The notes below the pieces were generated by a model that worked only from the letters and a program-made list of their open reading frames with translations, did no database searches and had not been told where the DNA came from. The translations under genes and the position numbers were made by a program. 64,000 nucleotides of DNA from Algoriphagus aestuarii (GTDB lineage Bacteria; Bacteroidota; Bacteroidia; Cytophagales; Cyclobacteriaceae): positions 1 through 64,000 of the forward strand of contig JAFIDK010000005.1 in NCBI GenBank assembly GCA_017051695.1, given 5' to 3'. This document shows positions 48,230 through 56,976 of the stretch, in pieces. Every line of letters begins with the position of its first letter. Position 1 is the stretch's first letter.

Positions 48230-48243
48230 TAAAGAATAATTAA

Positions 48244-48318
48244 TTACAACGGGGTGCCCAAAAGGCTGAGATGATACCCGAAAACCTGATCTGGATAATG
48301 CCAGCGTAGGAATTGTGA
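48244..48318 (+). ncRNA. TPP riboswitch (THI element)
   Basis: The conserved parts are present in order: ACGGGGTGCCC, GGCTGAGATGATACCCG, AACCTGATCTGGATAATGCCAG (in two pieces ACCTGATCTGG and ATAATGCCAGCG) and GTAGGAA. It lies 64 bp before the methyltransferase gene and should turn the four-gene operon down when thiamine pyrophosphate is plentiful. No clear terminator hairpin follows, so control is probably at translation. Confidence 0.92.
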
Positions 48319-48381
48319 ACCTTCCCTTTTTTCACTTTCTCACCTTTTCTGGGATTCATTCAGGTCTATGAAACTAGACGA

Positions 48382-49107
48382 ATGAATAAACTGATCAAAC
48401 AAGAAAAATTTGAAGTAGCCCCAGATGGGCTGCGAAATTGGCAAGGCCGAAAAGAATGGTTCTTCAACCGGGATGATACGGACCATTACGAGGATTACTA
48501 CGAAGGTCCTTATAAATTCCAGGAGGTTTGGCAAAAGAAGACTTTGGAAGAACTGATCAAACAGGATCATCGGGTCAAAACCTTATTGGAATTTGGATGT
48601 GGTACCACACGATTCACTCGCTGGTGGCATGAAATCGGACTGGAGGCCACGGGAGGTGATATCTCTCCATTCATGCTAGCTCAAGGTGTGCAGTTATTCG
48701 ATGGTGACCTGGTCTTGGCAGATTCCCACCACATGCCCTTTAAAGACCACTCTTTTGATGCGCTCGCTTTTGTCACCACTTTTGAATACTACAAAAACCC
48801 CGTCCAAGTAATCCAGGAAGCGGTAAGAGTAGGGAAATATGGGATCATTTTTGGAATGATGAACCGTAACACCCCTAAGTTAGTCCGAAGAAAAGTCCAG
48901 CAGGTTTTCGGTAAAAACAATTATTATGTCACTGCTCATTTCTATACGCCAAGTTCGCTGAAAGCATTGGTTGCTGAAGCATTGCCAGACCGTAAGTACA
49001 AAATCGAATGGAATGCCACTGGATTACCTAAATGGTTTCCAAAAAAACAATGGAAAATCCCTTATGGAGATTTCTTCGGTTTTCACGTTCAACTACTGGA
49101 TGTTTAA
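48382..49107 (+). CDS. SAM-dependent methyltransferase in TPP-regulated operon
   Basis: A 241-residue class I methyltransferase: motif I LLEFGCGTTRFTRWW near residue 68, an acidic GGDISPFML, and HMPFKDHSFDALAFVTTFEY for motif IV. The C-terminal part folds over the substrate and is not distinctive. First gene after the riboswitch; a five-codon frame (48368-48385) overlaps its ATG. Its stop overlaps the next start (TAATG). A Trm112-like protein is encoded in the same operon and could be its activator. Substrate unknown. Confidence 0.8.
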   Translation: MNKLIKQEKFEVAPDGLRNWQGRKEWFFNRDDTDHYEDYYEGPYKFQEVWQKKTLEELIKQDHRVKTLLEFGCGTTRFTRWWHEIGLEATGGDISPFMLAQGVQLFDGDLVLADSHHMPFKDHSFDALAFVTTFEYYKNPVQVIQEAVRVGKYGIIFGMMNRNTPKLVRRKVQQVFGKNNYYVTAHFYTPSSLKALVAEALPDRKYKIEWNATGLPKWFPKKQWKIPYGDFFGFHVQLLDV

Positions 49108-50171
49108 TGGGAGCTTTTGAAAACACTTTCGGTAAAATCAGTGCTGAAGTTTTTAAAGAAGACCTTCTGAACTCCTGTGGAGCCCAAAGAGAAGAAGTCA
49201 TTTGCGGCCCACGATTTGGCGTAGATACTTCTGTCGTGGATCTCGGAAATGGTGATGTGTTGGCTATTTCCAGTGATCCACTTTCCTTGATCCCTGGTCT
49301 TGGAATGAAGGTCTCTGCCTGGCTATCCGTTCATTTGTTGGCCAATGATATGAGCACCACAGGTTTTGCTCCACAATTCGCACAGTTTGTACTCAATCTT
49401 CCGCTGAGTCTGAGCAGGGAAGACTTTCAGGTATATTGGCAACACATCCATGCACTTTGTGAGGAAATGGGAATCAGCATCACCGGAGGACATACCGGAC
49501 AGATCCCGGGAATCGATTCCACCATTGCTGGTGGAGGAACTTTTTTTCTGAAAGCTCCCAAAAACCAGGTGCTTACCAGCAATCAAGCGAAAGCTGGTGA
49601 TACCATTATCATGACCAAACATGCAGCCATTTCTTCCACCTCTCTTTTGGCAATGGCATTTCCGGAAACAGTCCAGGAAAAATTGGGTGTAAAGATCCAA
49701 CATGCAGCAGCGGACAACTTCTGGAAACTTTCCGTCTTAAAAGAAGCAGTCATTTCCCGCCAAACACTTTCCCCCACGACAGGCCTCCATGCGATGCATG
49801 ATGTGACAGAAGGTGGGGTTTTAGGAGCCGTACAAGAAATGGCGATAGCTTCAGGTTTGGGATTTGAAGTCATTAAAGATCTTGTTCCAGTTCCAAATGA
49901 GGTCCGGCAAGTTGCTGATCTGTTTGGAATCGATCCGCTCCTATCCATTGGCGCTGGAGCGATGATCATGGCTGTAGCAGCAGGGTCTGTAGCCCAACTT
50001 ATCGATAAATTGGCTCAGGAAGGGATTCCAGCTACAGCCATTGGAAACTTAACTCAAAGCCCTGAACAAATTCTGATCGATTCAGCAGGAAATCGTTCAA
50101 GGTTTGAATTCAATGGAATCGACCCCTATTGGGAGGCTTTTTTCAATGCTATTCAACAAGGTAAAAAATGA
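49107..50171 (+). CDS. PurM/AIR-synthase-related protein (HypE/ThiL superfamily)
   Basis: A 354-residue protein from ATG 49107. The N-terminal half has ISSDPLSLIPGLGMKVS and LLANDMSTTGFAP, the C-terminal half GDTIIMTKHAAISS, HDVTEGGVLGAVQEMA and LSIGAGAMIM, all features of the AIR-synthase superfamily, which includes ThiL and HypE. It is not a standard ThiL or PurM. Riboswitch control suggests an ATP-dependent step linked to thiamine. It overlaps thiE-like by ATGA. Confidence 0.75.
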   Translation: MGAFENTFGKISAEVFKEDLLNSCGAQREEVICGPRFGVDTSVVDLGNGDVLAISSDPLSLIPGLGMKVSAWLSVHLLANDMSTTGFAPQFAQFVLNLPLSLSREDFQVYWQHIHALCEEMGISITGGHTGQIPGIDSTIAGGGTFFLKAPKNQVLTSNQAKAGDTIIMTKHAAISSTSLLAMAFPETVQEKLGVKIQHAAADNFWKLSVLKEAVISRQTLSPTTGLHAMHDVTEGGVLGAVQEMAIASGLGFEVIKDLVPVPNEVRQVADLFGIDPLLSIGAGAMIMAVAAGSVAQLIDKLAQEGIPATAIGNLTQSPEQILIDSAGNRSRFEFNGIDPYWEAFFNAIQQGKK

Positions 50172-50797
50172 AGAAACTAGCCGGAATTTACTTGGTAATA
50201 GATCCAAAACAACCCTGGAAAGGACTGATTGAAAAAACCCAACTTGCCTTAAAAGGAGGAGTTCAAATCCTTCAAATTTGGAATCACTGGCATGAGTGCA
50301 TTTCTGAGGAAGAAAAAATCACTTTCTGTCAAGAAATCAAAGTATTTGCTCAAACCAATCAGATTCCGGTACTGATCAATGAAGATTGGAAATTGGCAAT
50401 AAAATCCAACCTTGATGGCGTTCACTTAGATCAAATACCGAAACAGTGGGAGGAAATTCAGGAAGCTATGCAAGGAAAATTGATTGGGCTGACTGTCGGG
50501 AACAAAGAAGAGGAAATTTCTTGGGCTGAAGAGCAACAGCTTTCCTACATCAGCTTTTGTTCGGTTTTTCCATCCTCTTCGGTAGACTCCTGTGAATTGG
50601 TGCGACCAGAAAGCATTCAAAAAGCAAGAGAATTGACGGATCTTCCAATCTTTCTTTCAGGAGGAATCAAGCCAGAAAACCTTTCCATGTTGAATAATTT
50701 ATCTTTTGATGGAATTGCCGTGATTTCCGGAATACTCAATACAACTGATCCTGAATTGGCGGTCAACTCCTATTTCAACCAACTCAACAAGCAATAA
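50168..50797 (+). CDS. ThiE-like thiamine-phosphate synthase homologue
   Basis: A 209-residue TIM barrel with LINEDWKLAIKSNLDGVHLDQ (usual ThiE form LINDxxDLAxxxxADGVHLGQ), SYISFCSVFPSS and LSGGIKPENL. The G of VHLGQ is D here, and several pyrophosphate residues differ, so it may be a divergent synthase or a paralogue with another substrate. Its place behind the riboswitch supports a thiamine role. Starts on the previous stop by ATGA. Confidence 0.75.
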   Translation: MKKLAGIYLVIDPKQPWKGLIEKTQLALKGGVQILQIWNHWHECISEEEKITFCQEIKVFAQTNQIPVLINEDWKLAIKSNLDGVHLDQIPKQWEEIQEAMQGKLIGLTVGNKEEEISWAEEQQLSYISFCSVFPSSSVDSCELVRPESIQKARELTDLPIFLSGGIKPENLSMLNNLSFDGIAVISGILNTTDPELAVNSYFNQLNKQ

Positions 50798-50798
50798 A

Positions 50799-51086
50799 AT
50801 GAAGCGAAACTTATTAGAAAAACTATGTTGTCCATTTGACAAAAGCAATTTGAAAATTCAAGTTATTCAAGAAACTGATTCCGAGGAAATCATTGAAGGA
50901 TTACTTACCTGTGACTCCTGTGAACGATATTTCCCGATCATTTATGGCATCCCTATTATGACACCAGATGAATATCGGGAAAAGAGTCTGGAACTGCCTA
51001 ATTTGGAAAGATGGGGCTTAGAAATGGATACAAAAACTAATTCTTTCAAACTAGCTGGTGCAAAAACTGCCAAAGAACTAGAATAA
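50799..51086 (+). CDS. Trm112-like zinc protein
   Basis: A 95-residue protein with LLEKLCCPFDKSNL (C10/C11), TCDSCERYFPI (C38, C41) and IYGIPIMTPDEYR, the Trm112/YcaR zinc-knuckle fold. In eukaryotes and archaea Trm112 binds and activates several methyltransferases. Here it lies in one riboswitch operon with a methyltransferase, one base after the thiE-like stop. A terminator follows. Role inferred. Confidence 0.72.
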   Translation: MKRNLLEKLCCPFDKSNLKIQVIQETDSEEIIEGLLTCDSCERYFPIIYGIPIMTPDEYREKSLELPNLERWGLEMDTKTNSFKLAGAKTAKELE

Positions 51087-51098
51087 ATGAGTATTTTA

Positions 51099-51128
51099 AA
51101 CTCCCAAAATCAATCAGTTTTGGGAGTT
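51099..51128 (+). terminator. Terminator of the TPP operon
   Basis: Eleven-base arms AACTCCCAAAA (51099-51109) and TTTTGGGAGTT (51118-51128) with an eight-base loop; modest T content follows. An ATG at 51087 would run through it, so the next gene starts at 51162. Confidence 0.7.
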
Positions 51129-51161
51129 AATCTTTCCAACCTTAGCCAAATTTATAAACCT

Positions 51162-52076
51162 ATGAAATCGAAATTTTTCGGAATCCTACTCAGTATGATC
51201 CTCACCAATTCTTTTGCTCAAGAAATCATCCTGCCATTATGGGAAGGGAATCCACCGCTTCAAACCGATATGGGCTTAGAAGAAAAAGCTGTAGAGGAAG
51301 GCATCATCCGAATCGAAAATGTACAGACTCCACAGATTGAAGTGTTTTTGCCTAGTAAACAAGCTCGGACAGGCCAAGCAGTCGTTATTTTTCCTGGTGG
51401 TGGATATCATATTCTTGCCTATGATTGGGAAGGAAGAGACTTTGCCAAATGGCTGAATACACAAGGAATAGTGGGGATTGTAGTTAAATACAGGCTTCCG
51501 GATTCCAAATCTCTCACAGATGCCAAAGAGGTCCCGCTACTTGATGCTCAACGGGCCATTCGTTTAGCAAGATACCATGCAGAAGAATGGAAAATAGACC
51601 CTGGCAAAATTGGTGTTTTGGGATTTTCAGCCGGTGGTCATTTGGCTTCTACGCTTAGCACTCAATACATGCACGAAGTTGACAGGACAAAAGATGAAAT
51701 AGATGGACTATCTGCAAGACCAGATTTTTCAATTTTGGCCTATCCAGTAATCTCTTTTCGAGATGCGAGTGCACATTCTGGTTCTAGAAGAAACCTGATT
51801 GGAGAAAATGCTTCTCCAGAATTAATAGACAGATTTTCCGGTGAACTCAACGTCACTGAGGAAACCCCACCAACATTTTTGGTTCATGCACAGGATGACA
51901 AAGGTGTACCAATAGAGAATAGCTTTTTGTATTACAAAGCACTCCATGCAAAAGGCGTCCCGGCTTCTCTTCACATTTACCCTACGGGAGGCCATGGATT
52001 TGGCTTTGGACTAGGAAAAGGCCCTGTTTCTGGCTGGAGAGATGTGTTATTGGATTGGATGGTTGATTTGAAGTAG
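51162..52076 (+). CDS. Secreted alpha/beta-hydrolase esterase (acetyl-xylan esterase-like)
   Basis: A 304-residue protein with a signal peptide (KSKFFGILLSMILTNSFAQ). The hydrolase core has VVIFPGGGYHILAYDWEG (oxyanion HGGG-like), nucleophile in LGFSAGGHLAS, acid in VHAQDDKGVP and histidine in PTGGHGFG. This fold is common among carbohydrate esterases in Bacteroidetes. Start chosen because it follows a terminator and begins the signal peptide. Confidence 0.8.
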   Translation: MKSKFFGILLSMILTNSFAQEIILPLWEGNPPLQTDMGLEEKAVEEGIIRIENVQTPQIEVFLPSKQARTGQAVVIFPGGGYHILAYDWEGRDFAKWLNTQGIVGIVVKYRLPDSKSLTDAKEVPLLDAQRAIRLARYHAEEWKIDPGKIGVLGFSAGGHLASTLSTQYMHEVDRTKDEIDGLSARPDFSILAYPVISFRDASAHSGSRRNLIGENASPELIDRFSGELNVTEETPPTFLVHAQDDKGVPIENSFLYYKALHAKGVPASLHIYPTGGHGFGFGLGKGPVSGWRDVLLDWMVDLK

Positions 52077-52119
52077 AAGGCTGTAAACAGAAGGTGAAGA
52101 AGTCAGCAGTTATCTCCAT

Positions 52120-52175
52120 GAGCGAAGTCGAAGTGCTAGAATGAAATTTATTTTTATAAGGCTTCGACTCTGCTC
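52120..52175. repeat. Palindromic repeat element (REP-like)
   Basis: GAGCGAAGTCGAAG (52120-52133) and CTTCGACTCTGCTC (52162-52175) are near-perfect inverted copies, flanked by CTCCTGACACCAGAG. GCTTCGACTCCGCTC-type palindromes of this kind are widely dispersed between genes in many Bacteroidetes. It follows the esterase gene and may form a transcript-end hairpin. Confidence 0.5.
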
Positions 52176-52211
52176 CTCCTGACACCAGAGTTATTACTTT
52201 AAAACCTTACC

Positions 52212-52273
52212 ATTTTGCAACTTTACCAATCCATTAATTTTACAATCTTACAATAATTCAATTTTACAATCTG
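52212..52273. repeat. Degenerate ~21-bp repeat ending at a start codon
   Basis: Three related units (52212, 52233, 52253) containing TTTTACAATC or ACTTTACCAATC; the last ends one base before the ATG of the HAD gene, like the array at 43857-43931. Confidence 0.45.
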
Positions 52274-52963
52274 ATGATCAAAGTTATAGCTTTCGACGCA
52301 GACGACACCCTTTGGGTCAATGAACCTTTTTTCCGAGAAGCTGAGGAGAAGTTTACTGAAATGTTAGAAGATTTTATGCCTCAGCATAGTATCTTGAAAG
52401 AATTGTATCACACGGAAATCGAGAATATCAATCTCTATGGTTACGGAATCAAAGGCTTTGTTTTATCCATGATTGAGACTGCCCTGAGAGTCACAGACAA
52501 GCAAGTACCTTTAATTTTAATTGAAAAAATCCTAGAAATAGGCAGAGAAATGCTTGCAAAACCAGTGGAATTGATGGCCAATGTAGAAGATGTCTTAAGC
52601 CAGCTATCTCAGGAATACCGCCTGGTATTGGCTACTAAAGGAGACTTAGTAGACCAAGAACGTAAGCTCAAAAAATCAGGATTGGAAAAATATTTCCACC
52701 ACATTGAAATTATGAGCGAAAAAGGACAAGATGACTTTAAAAAATTAATCGGGCATCTGGATGTCAATCCTTCGGAATTTATGATGATTGGAAATAGCCT
52801 AAAATCAGATATCTTACCTGTTCTAAACCTTGGTGGACATGCCATTCATATCCCTTTTCACATCACATGGAAACATGAAATGATCGAGCATGAAATTGAT
52901 CATGCCAACTTCTACAAGGCCGAAAAGATCTCCCAGATTATCTCATTGATAGAGGAAATGTAA
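52274..52963 (+). CDS. HAD-superfamily hydrolase
   Basis: A 229-residue protein with HAD motif I FDADDTLW (nucleophile D), motif II LATKGD, and motifs III/IV in DDFKKLIGHL and MIGNSLKSDILP. The helical cap follows motif I. The substrate is unknown; probably a small-molecule phosphatase. It stands alone, converging with the ABC gene. Confidence 0.8.
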   Translation: MIKVIAFDADDTLWVNEPFFREAEEKFTEMLEDFMPQHSILKELYHTEIENINLYGYGIKGFVLSMIETALRVTDKQVPLILIEKILEIGREMLAKPVELMANVEDVLSQLSQEYRLVLATKGDLVDQERKLKKSGLEKYFHHIEIMSEKGQDDFKKLIGHLDVNPSEFMMIGNSLKSDILPVLNLGGHAIHIPFHITWKHEMIEHEIDHANFYKAEKISQIISLIEEM

Positions 52964-52994
52964 ATCAGAGATCAGTATTTATAAATTCTGATTT
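52962..52994. terminator. Possible terminator between convergent genes
   Basis: Arms AAATCAGA (52962-52969) and TCTGATTT (52987-52994) between the HAD and ABC genes, with T-rich sequence after on the plus strand. Weak hairpin. Confidence 0.35.
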
Positions 52995-53009
52995 CTCACT
53001 TCTTACTTC

Positions 53010-54755
53010 TTATATTCTCGCCTGATACGTATATAATTGGTAATACCTTCCTTCTAAAGCGATCAATTCCTCGTGTTTTCCTCTCTCTACAATCTTTCCT
53101 TGCTCGATGACCAAGATCTGGTCTGCCTGACGGATGGTGCTTAATCGGTGAGCAATCACAAATGTGGTTCTTCCCTTCATGAGTTCCTTTAAACTCGCTT
53201 GAATCAATGTCTCCGACTCTGTGTCCAAGTTGGAAGTAGCTTCATCCAAAATCAAAATCCTTGGGTCCGCCAAAACCGCTCTTGCAATGGCTATTCTTTG
53301 GCGTTGACCACCGGAAAGCTTTACTCCTCTTTCTCCGATCAAGGTATCTAAACCCTCCTCAAAACGGTCTGTAAATTCCTGCACATGCGCGGCATGAACC
53401 GCCTGAAGCAATTGTTCTTCTGAAGCATCAGGTCTTGGAAATAAGATATTTTCCCGAATGGTCCCTTCAAACAAAAAATCATCCTGTAACACCACTCCTA
53501 ATTTTGATCGAAATGAATCCAAGGTCACTGCAGCTAAGTCATTGCCATCTAGGGTGATTCTTCCAGAATCGGGATTCAAAAAGGTTGCTGCCAAACCCGC
53601 AATAGTGGTTTTCCCAGAGCCCGAAGTCCCGACCAGTGCTGTCACCGATCCAGCTGGAGCTTCAAAACTGATTTCTTTGACCACCTCTTTTCCCTCTTCG
53701 TAAGCAAAGGAAACTTTATCAAACACCATATTTCCTTTGATTTTATCCAAGGCAATGGTCCGAAGGTTGTCATCTGCCTCAAGAGGAGTATTCATAATTT
53801 CCTCCGTCCGGTCCAAACCAGCAAAAGCTTCGGTTAATTGACTTCCTATATTGGACATCTGTACAATTGGAGCGATCATAAAGCCTAGGTAAAGTGTAAA
53901 TGCCAGAAAATCTCCAAACGTCAGCTGCTCCTGCATGATCATATAACCACCCAGTCCCATGATCCCTGCTGATGCAAGTCCCAACAGAAGGGCTCCTGCA
54001 GAAGTCACAAAACTGGTTGCGGTTAAACTTGCCTTGACATTTTGAAACAGTTCATCTACTCCCTTGGCAAAAGTTTTTATTTCTTGTTCTTCTGCATTGA
54101 AGCCTTTTATTACGCGAATTCCTCCCAAAGTCTCTGTCAATCTCCCTGTTACCTGCGCATTGATCTTTCCTCTTTCACGGAAAATCGGCCGGATTCTTCC
54201 AAATGCTTTTAAAGATACCAACCCGAAAACCACCACTGGAAGCAGTACAAACAAGGTCATTTTAGGTGATATACTAATCAATAAAAACAAGGAAATCACA
54301 GCTGTCAAAATCCCTCCGATCATTTGGGCAAAGCCTGTTCCGACCAGGTTTCTAACCCCTTCTACATCCGACATGATTCTGGAAACCAATTCCCCGGTCT
54401 TTGTATTGTCAAAAAAACGAATGGGAAGTTTGATGATATGGCTTTGAACTTGAGAGCGAAGTTTGGCGATCAGATTCTGCGCTTCCACACTCAGGATTTG
54501 AGTCAAGGCGTATGATGTGACCGATTGAATCACAATGGCTGATACCACAGCGATGATCAGCCACTTGAGCATGTTCAGATCATTGCTAGGGATCACATCA
54601 TCAATCAGGTATTTACTGGCTCCCGGCAGTACCAAGCTGGCAAGCCTACTGATAATGATGAGAAACAGACCTAAAAATAAATGCTTTCTTCTGGGCCAAA
54701 TAATGGTCTTAAAGACCTGCCCCATCGTCACTTTGCGTTCAGCTTTTTTTGCCAT
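53010..54755 (-). CDS. ABC exporter, MsbA/multidrug type (fused membrane and ATPase domains)
   Basis: A 581-residue half-transporter from ATG 54755: six transmembrane helices, then an ATPase with Walker A (VGTSGSGKTT), signature LSGGQRQRIAIARA, Walker B (ILILDEATS) and H-loop (IAHRLST). It acts as a dimer and exports lipids or drugs. A longer start at 54785 is unlikely because MAKKAERKV begins the natural N terminus. A hairpin terminator lies upstream for the preceding gene. Confidence 0.88.
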   Translation of the reverse strand: MAKKAERKVTMGQVFKTIIWPRRKHLFLGLFLIIISRLASLVLPGASKYLIDDVIPSNDLNMLKWLIIAVVSAIVIQSVTSYALTQILSVEAQNLIAKLRSQVQSHIIKLPIRFFDNTKTGELVSRIMSDVEGVRNLVGTGFAQMIGGILTAVISLFLLISISPKMTLFVLLPVVVFGLVSLKAFGRIRPIFRERGKINAQVTGRLTETLGGIRVIKGFNAEEQEIKTFAKGVDELFQNVKASLTATSFVTSAGALLLGLASAGIMGLGGYMIMQEQLTFGDFLAFTLYLGFMIAPIVQMSNIGSQLTEAFAGLDRTEEIMNTPLEADDNLRTIALDKIKGNMVFDKVSFAYEEGKEVVKEISFEAPAGSVTALVGTSGSGKTTIAGLAATFLNPDSGRITLDGNDLAAVTLDSFRSKLGVVLQDDFLFEGTIRENILFPRPDASEEQLLQAVHAAHVQEFTDRFEEGLDTLIGERGVKLSGGQRQRIAIARAVLADPRILILDEATSNLDTESETLIQASLKELMKGRTTFVIAHRLSTIRQADQILVIEQGKIVERGKHEELIALEGRYYQLYTYQARI

Positions 54756-54856
54756 GAAATAGTTTATTAAGACTGCAAAACCCAAAAATCTGTTTCACAG
54801 TTCCAAAATGGAATAAAGTTAAATATCAAAGGATCAGACACCTTCTAAAAAACTAA

Positions 54857-54884
54857 AAAGCCTCTCGAGAAATCGAGAGGCTTT
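54857..54884 (-). terminator. Terminator of the DUF1573 gene
   Basis: Twelve-base perfect arms AAAGCCTCTCGA and TCGAGAGGCTTT around a GAAA/TTTC loop, with T-rich sequence on the minus-strand exit side. Confidence 0.85.
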
Positions 54885-54907
54885 ATTTTTTTCATTCAAT
54901 ATCTTAT

Positions 54908-55303
54908 TTACTTCGTTTTAGGAAGCACGTTTGAAATCAAAGAGATTTTTTCGATGGGTTCAGATGCATTGGAATAGATCCTCACCACTGAATTTTGTTT
55001 TCCCATTTTACCTGCAGAGTTAAATGAAACTTTAATTTCTGCAGATTGGCCTGGAGCAATTGGCTCTTTTGGCCAGCTAGGAACTGTACAGCCACAAGTT
55101 GCTGCTACATTCGAAATAATCAAAGGTGCCTTACCTGAATTCGTCAATTCAAAGGTATGAGACACTTTATCTCCCTGAGTAATATCTCCAAAGTCAATAG
55201 ATTTTTCTTTGAATGTAATGGCTGCTCCAGATGCTTCTTGCGCATTAGCGTGAAAAACCAATGCAAACGCAAAGAGACTAAATAGAATGGCTATTTTTTT
55301 CAT
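54908..55303 (-). CDS. Exported DUF1573 protein
   Basis: A 131-residue protein with a signal peptide ending HANAQ. The single DUF1573 (immunoglobulin-like) domain has ITFKEKSIDFGDITQGD, SHTFELTNSGKAPLIISNV and TCGCTVPSWPKEPI. Such proteins are periplasmic or surface-exposed and very common in Bacteroidetes; the function is unknown. Monocistronic, with its own terminator. Confidence 0.8.
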   Translation of the reverse strand: MKKIAILFSLFAFALVFHANAQEASGAAITFKEKSIDFGDITQGDKVSHTFELTNSGKAPLIISNVAATCGCTVPSWPKEPIAPGQSAEIKVSFNSAGKMGKQNSVVRIYSNASEPIEKISLISNVLPKTK

Positions 55304-55522
55304 AAGATTATAATTTAATTTTAAATGGTCTCATGTCATCTCGCATTATCAGCAATCATCCTATAGAATGATATGTTTATCCTGCTCGATTTCATGATAT
55401 TAAGTAGTAATGGTTTTCAAATATTCAACTTTTTCGGATAGCATCAAATAACGATATTCTATCCTCTCCGGTTATCTTATTGAAAATACCTTGCCAAAAA
55501 TCCTTTTTTAGCGGTTTTATAA

Positions 55523-56962
55523 CTATTCCTCAGCACTTTTTACAAAGAACATTGGATTAAAATTCACTAAGTATAATTCCTCCGTGGCCCTGGTAACTGC
55601 AGTATATAACCATCTGGTAAACTCCTTGTCCACTTGATCTTCTTTTAAATACCCCTGATCTACAAATACGGCCTTCCATTGTCCTCCTTGTGCTTTATGG
55701 CAAGTTAAGGCATACGCAAATTTTACCTGAAGCGCATTCAAATACGGGTCTTTTCTGATCAATTCCATCCGCTCTATTTTACTGGCCACATCGGCATAAT
55801 CTTCAGAGACCTGCTGATATAAATTTCGATATTGATCACGGGTCAAAGATGGGCTGGGTGAATAAAGGGTATCCAATAGCACTTTGGCCTCAAAATGTGG
55901 CTCATCTGGATAATCCAAAAGTCTAAGCTCTAAAGTAGCAAAGCGAAATTCGTAAAGCTCTTCAAAAGATCTGATTTTCATGACTTCGGCCATGTCTCCA
56001 TTTGCCAGGAAATTCACTTTATCTGATTCAGCCATATAGGTATAGTTGTTCTTGACTATCATCAGTAAATCACCTGTGCTGATTTCATCCTCAAAAAAAT
56101 GAATGACTTTCCTGATATACAGATTGTATTGAACAGCTGCTTTATTCGATCTGGTCACGATCGTCGTATTTTCAGTACCGAATTTATCATATGCATACCT
56201 TAAACCATCTTCAAGCTTTTCGCCAGTCATTTTAAAAGTATCCTTGAATAAATTGGTAGTGATCTGGATTTTAGGTTGTTCGGACTTTAATTGATCTCTT
56301 AAATTGGTTGCATTGAAAAGTATTCCAGATTCCAATTTCTGCCGCATAACTTCAGTCAATTCAATCTGGGAGGCTTCCAAACGGAAATACCTTTGGAGAT
56401 AACTTGATTCCAAAGCGGGACTATATTCACTACCTACCGGAGGCAATTGAGCGGTGTCTCCCACGAGTATAAGCCTATTTCCCGAACCCTGAAAAGTAAA
56501 CCGGATCAGATCCCCGAGTAGATTCCCTGACATTCCTCCATCATCAGCAAGCATGGAGGATTCGTCTACGATAAATACGGTATCCTTGAAATAGTTTTTT
56601 TGAAGGACAAAGCCCATTCCCAAACTTCCATCCTCCCCTTTTGGCTTGTAAATGATTTTGTGAATGGTAAAAGCTGCCCTTTTACTATAATTTCCCATGA
56701 CTTTGGCTGCTCGTCCAGTGGGTGCGAGTAGTAAGGCTTTCATATTCAATCTAGGCAAACTCCTCACCAATGCAGAAATCACAGAAGTTTTACCGGTACC
56801 GGCATATCCTCTTAGAACAAAAGTTGGTTTGGAAGTAGCATCCTTCGACAAAAAATCATCCATTTTCTTGAAAAATACAGATTGACCTGATGTTGGCGAA
56901 AAAGGAAAATTTTTGATCAATAAATCCGAAGGCTTCGGCAAGTGCTGATTATCTTTAACCAT
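55523..56962 (-). CDS. RecD-like ATP-dependent DNA helicase
   Basis: A 479-residue superfamily-1B helicase: Walker A LRGYAGTGKTS, motif II FIVDESSMLAD, motif III LVGDTAQLPP, motif V ALTCHKAQGGQW and motif VI YTAVTRATEELYL. It lacks RecB/RecC neighbours and resembles free-standing RecD2-type proteins of Bacteroidetes. The start at 56962 (MVKDNQ) avoids overlap with the divergent Nudix gene. Confidence 0.85.
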   Translation of the reverse strand: MVKDNQHLPKPSDLLIKNFPFSPTSGQSVFFKKMDDFLSKDATSKPTFVLRGYAGTGKTSVISALVRSLPRLNMKALLLAPTGRAAKVMGNYSKRAAFTIHKIIYKPKGEDGSLGMGFVLQKNYFKDTVFIVDESSMLADDGGMSGNLLGDLIRFTFQGSGNRLILVGDTAQLPPVGSEYSPALESSYLQRYFRLEASQIELTEVMRQKLESGILFNATNLRDQLKSEQPKIQITTNLFKDTFKMTGEKLEDGLRYAYDKFGTENTTIVTRSNKAAVQYNLYIRKVIHFFEDEISTGDLLMIVKNNYTYMAESDKVNFLANGDMAEVMKIRSFEELYEFRFATLELRLLDYPDEPHFEAKVLLDTLYSPSPSLTRDQYRNLYQQVSEDYADVASKIERMELIRKDPYLNALQVKFAYALTCHKAQGGQWKAVFVDQGYLKEDQVDKEFTRWLYTAVTRATEELYLVNFNPMFFVKSAEE

Positions 56963-56976
56963 AGAAGCGAATGTAA

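Noticed and set aside
51087-51161. N-terminal extension of the secreted hydrolase
   Set aside because: It runs through a terminator hairpin and precedes a proper signal peptide at 51162.
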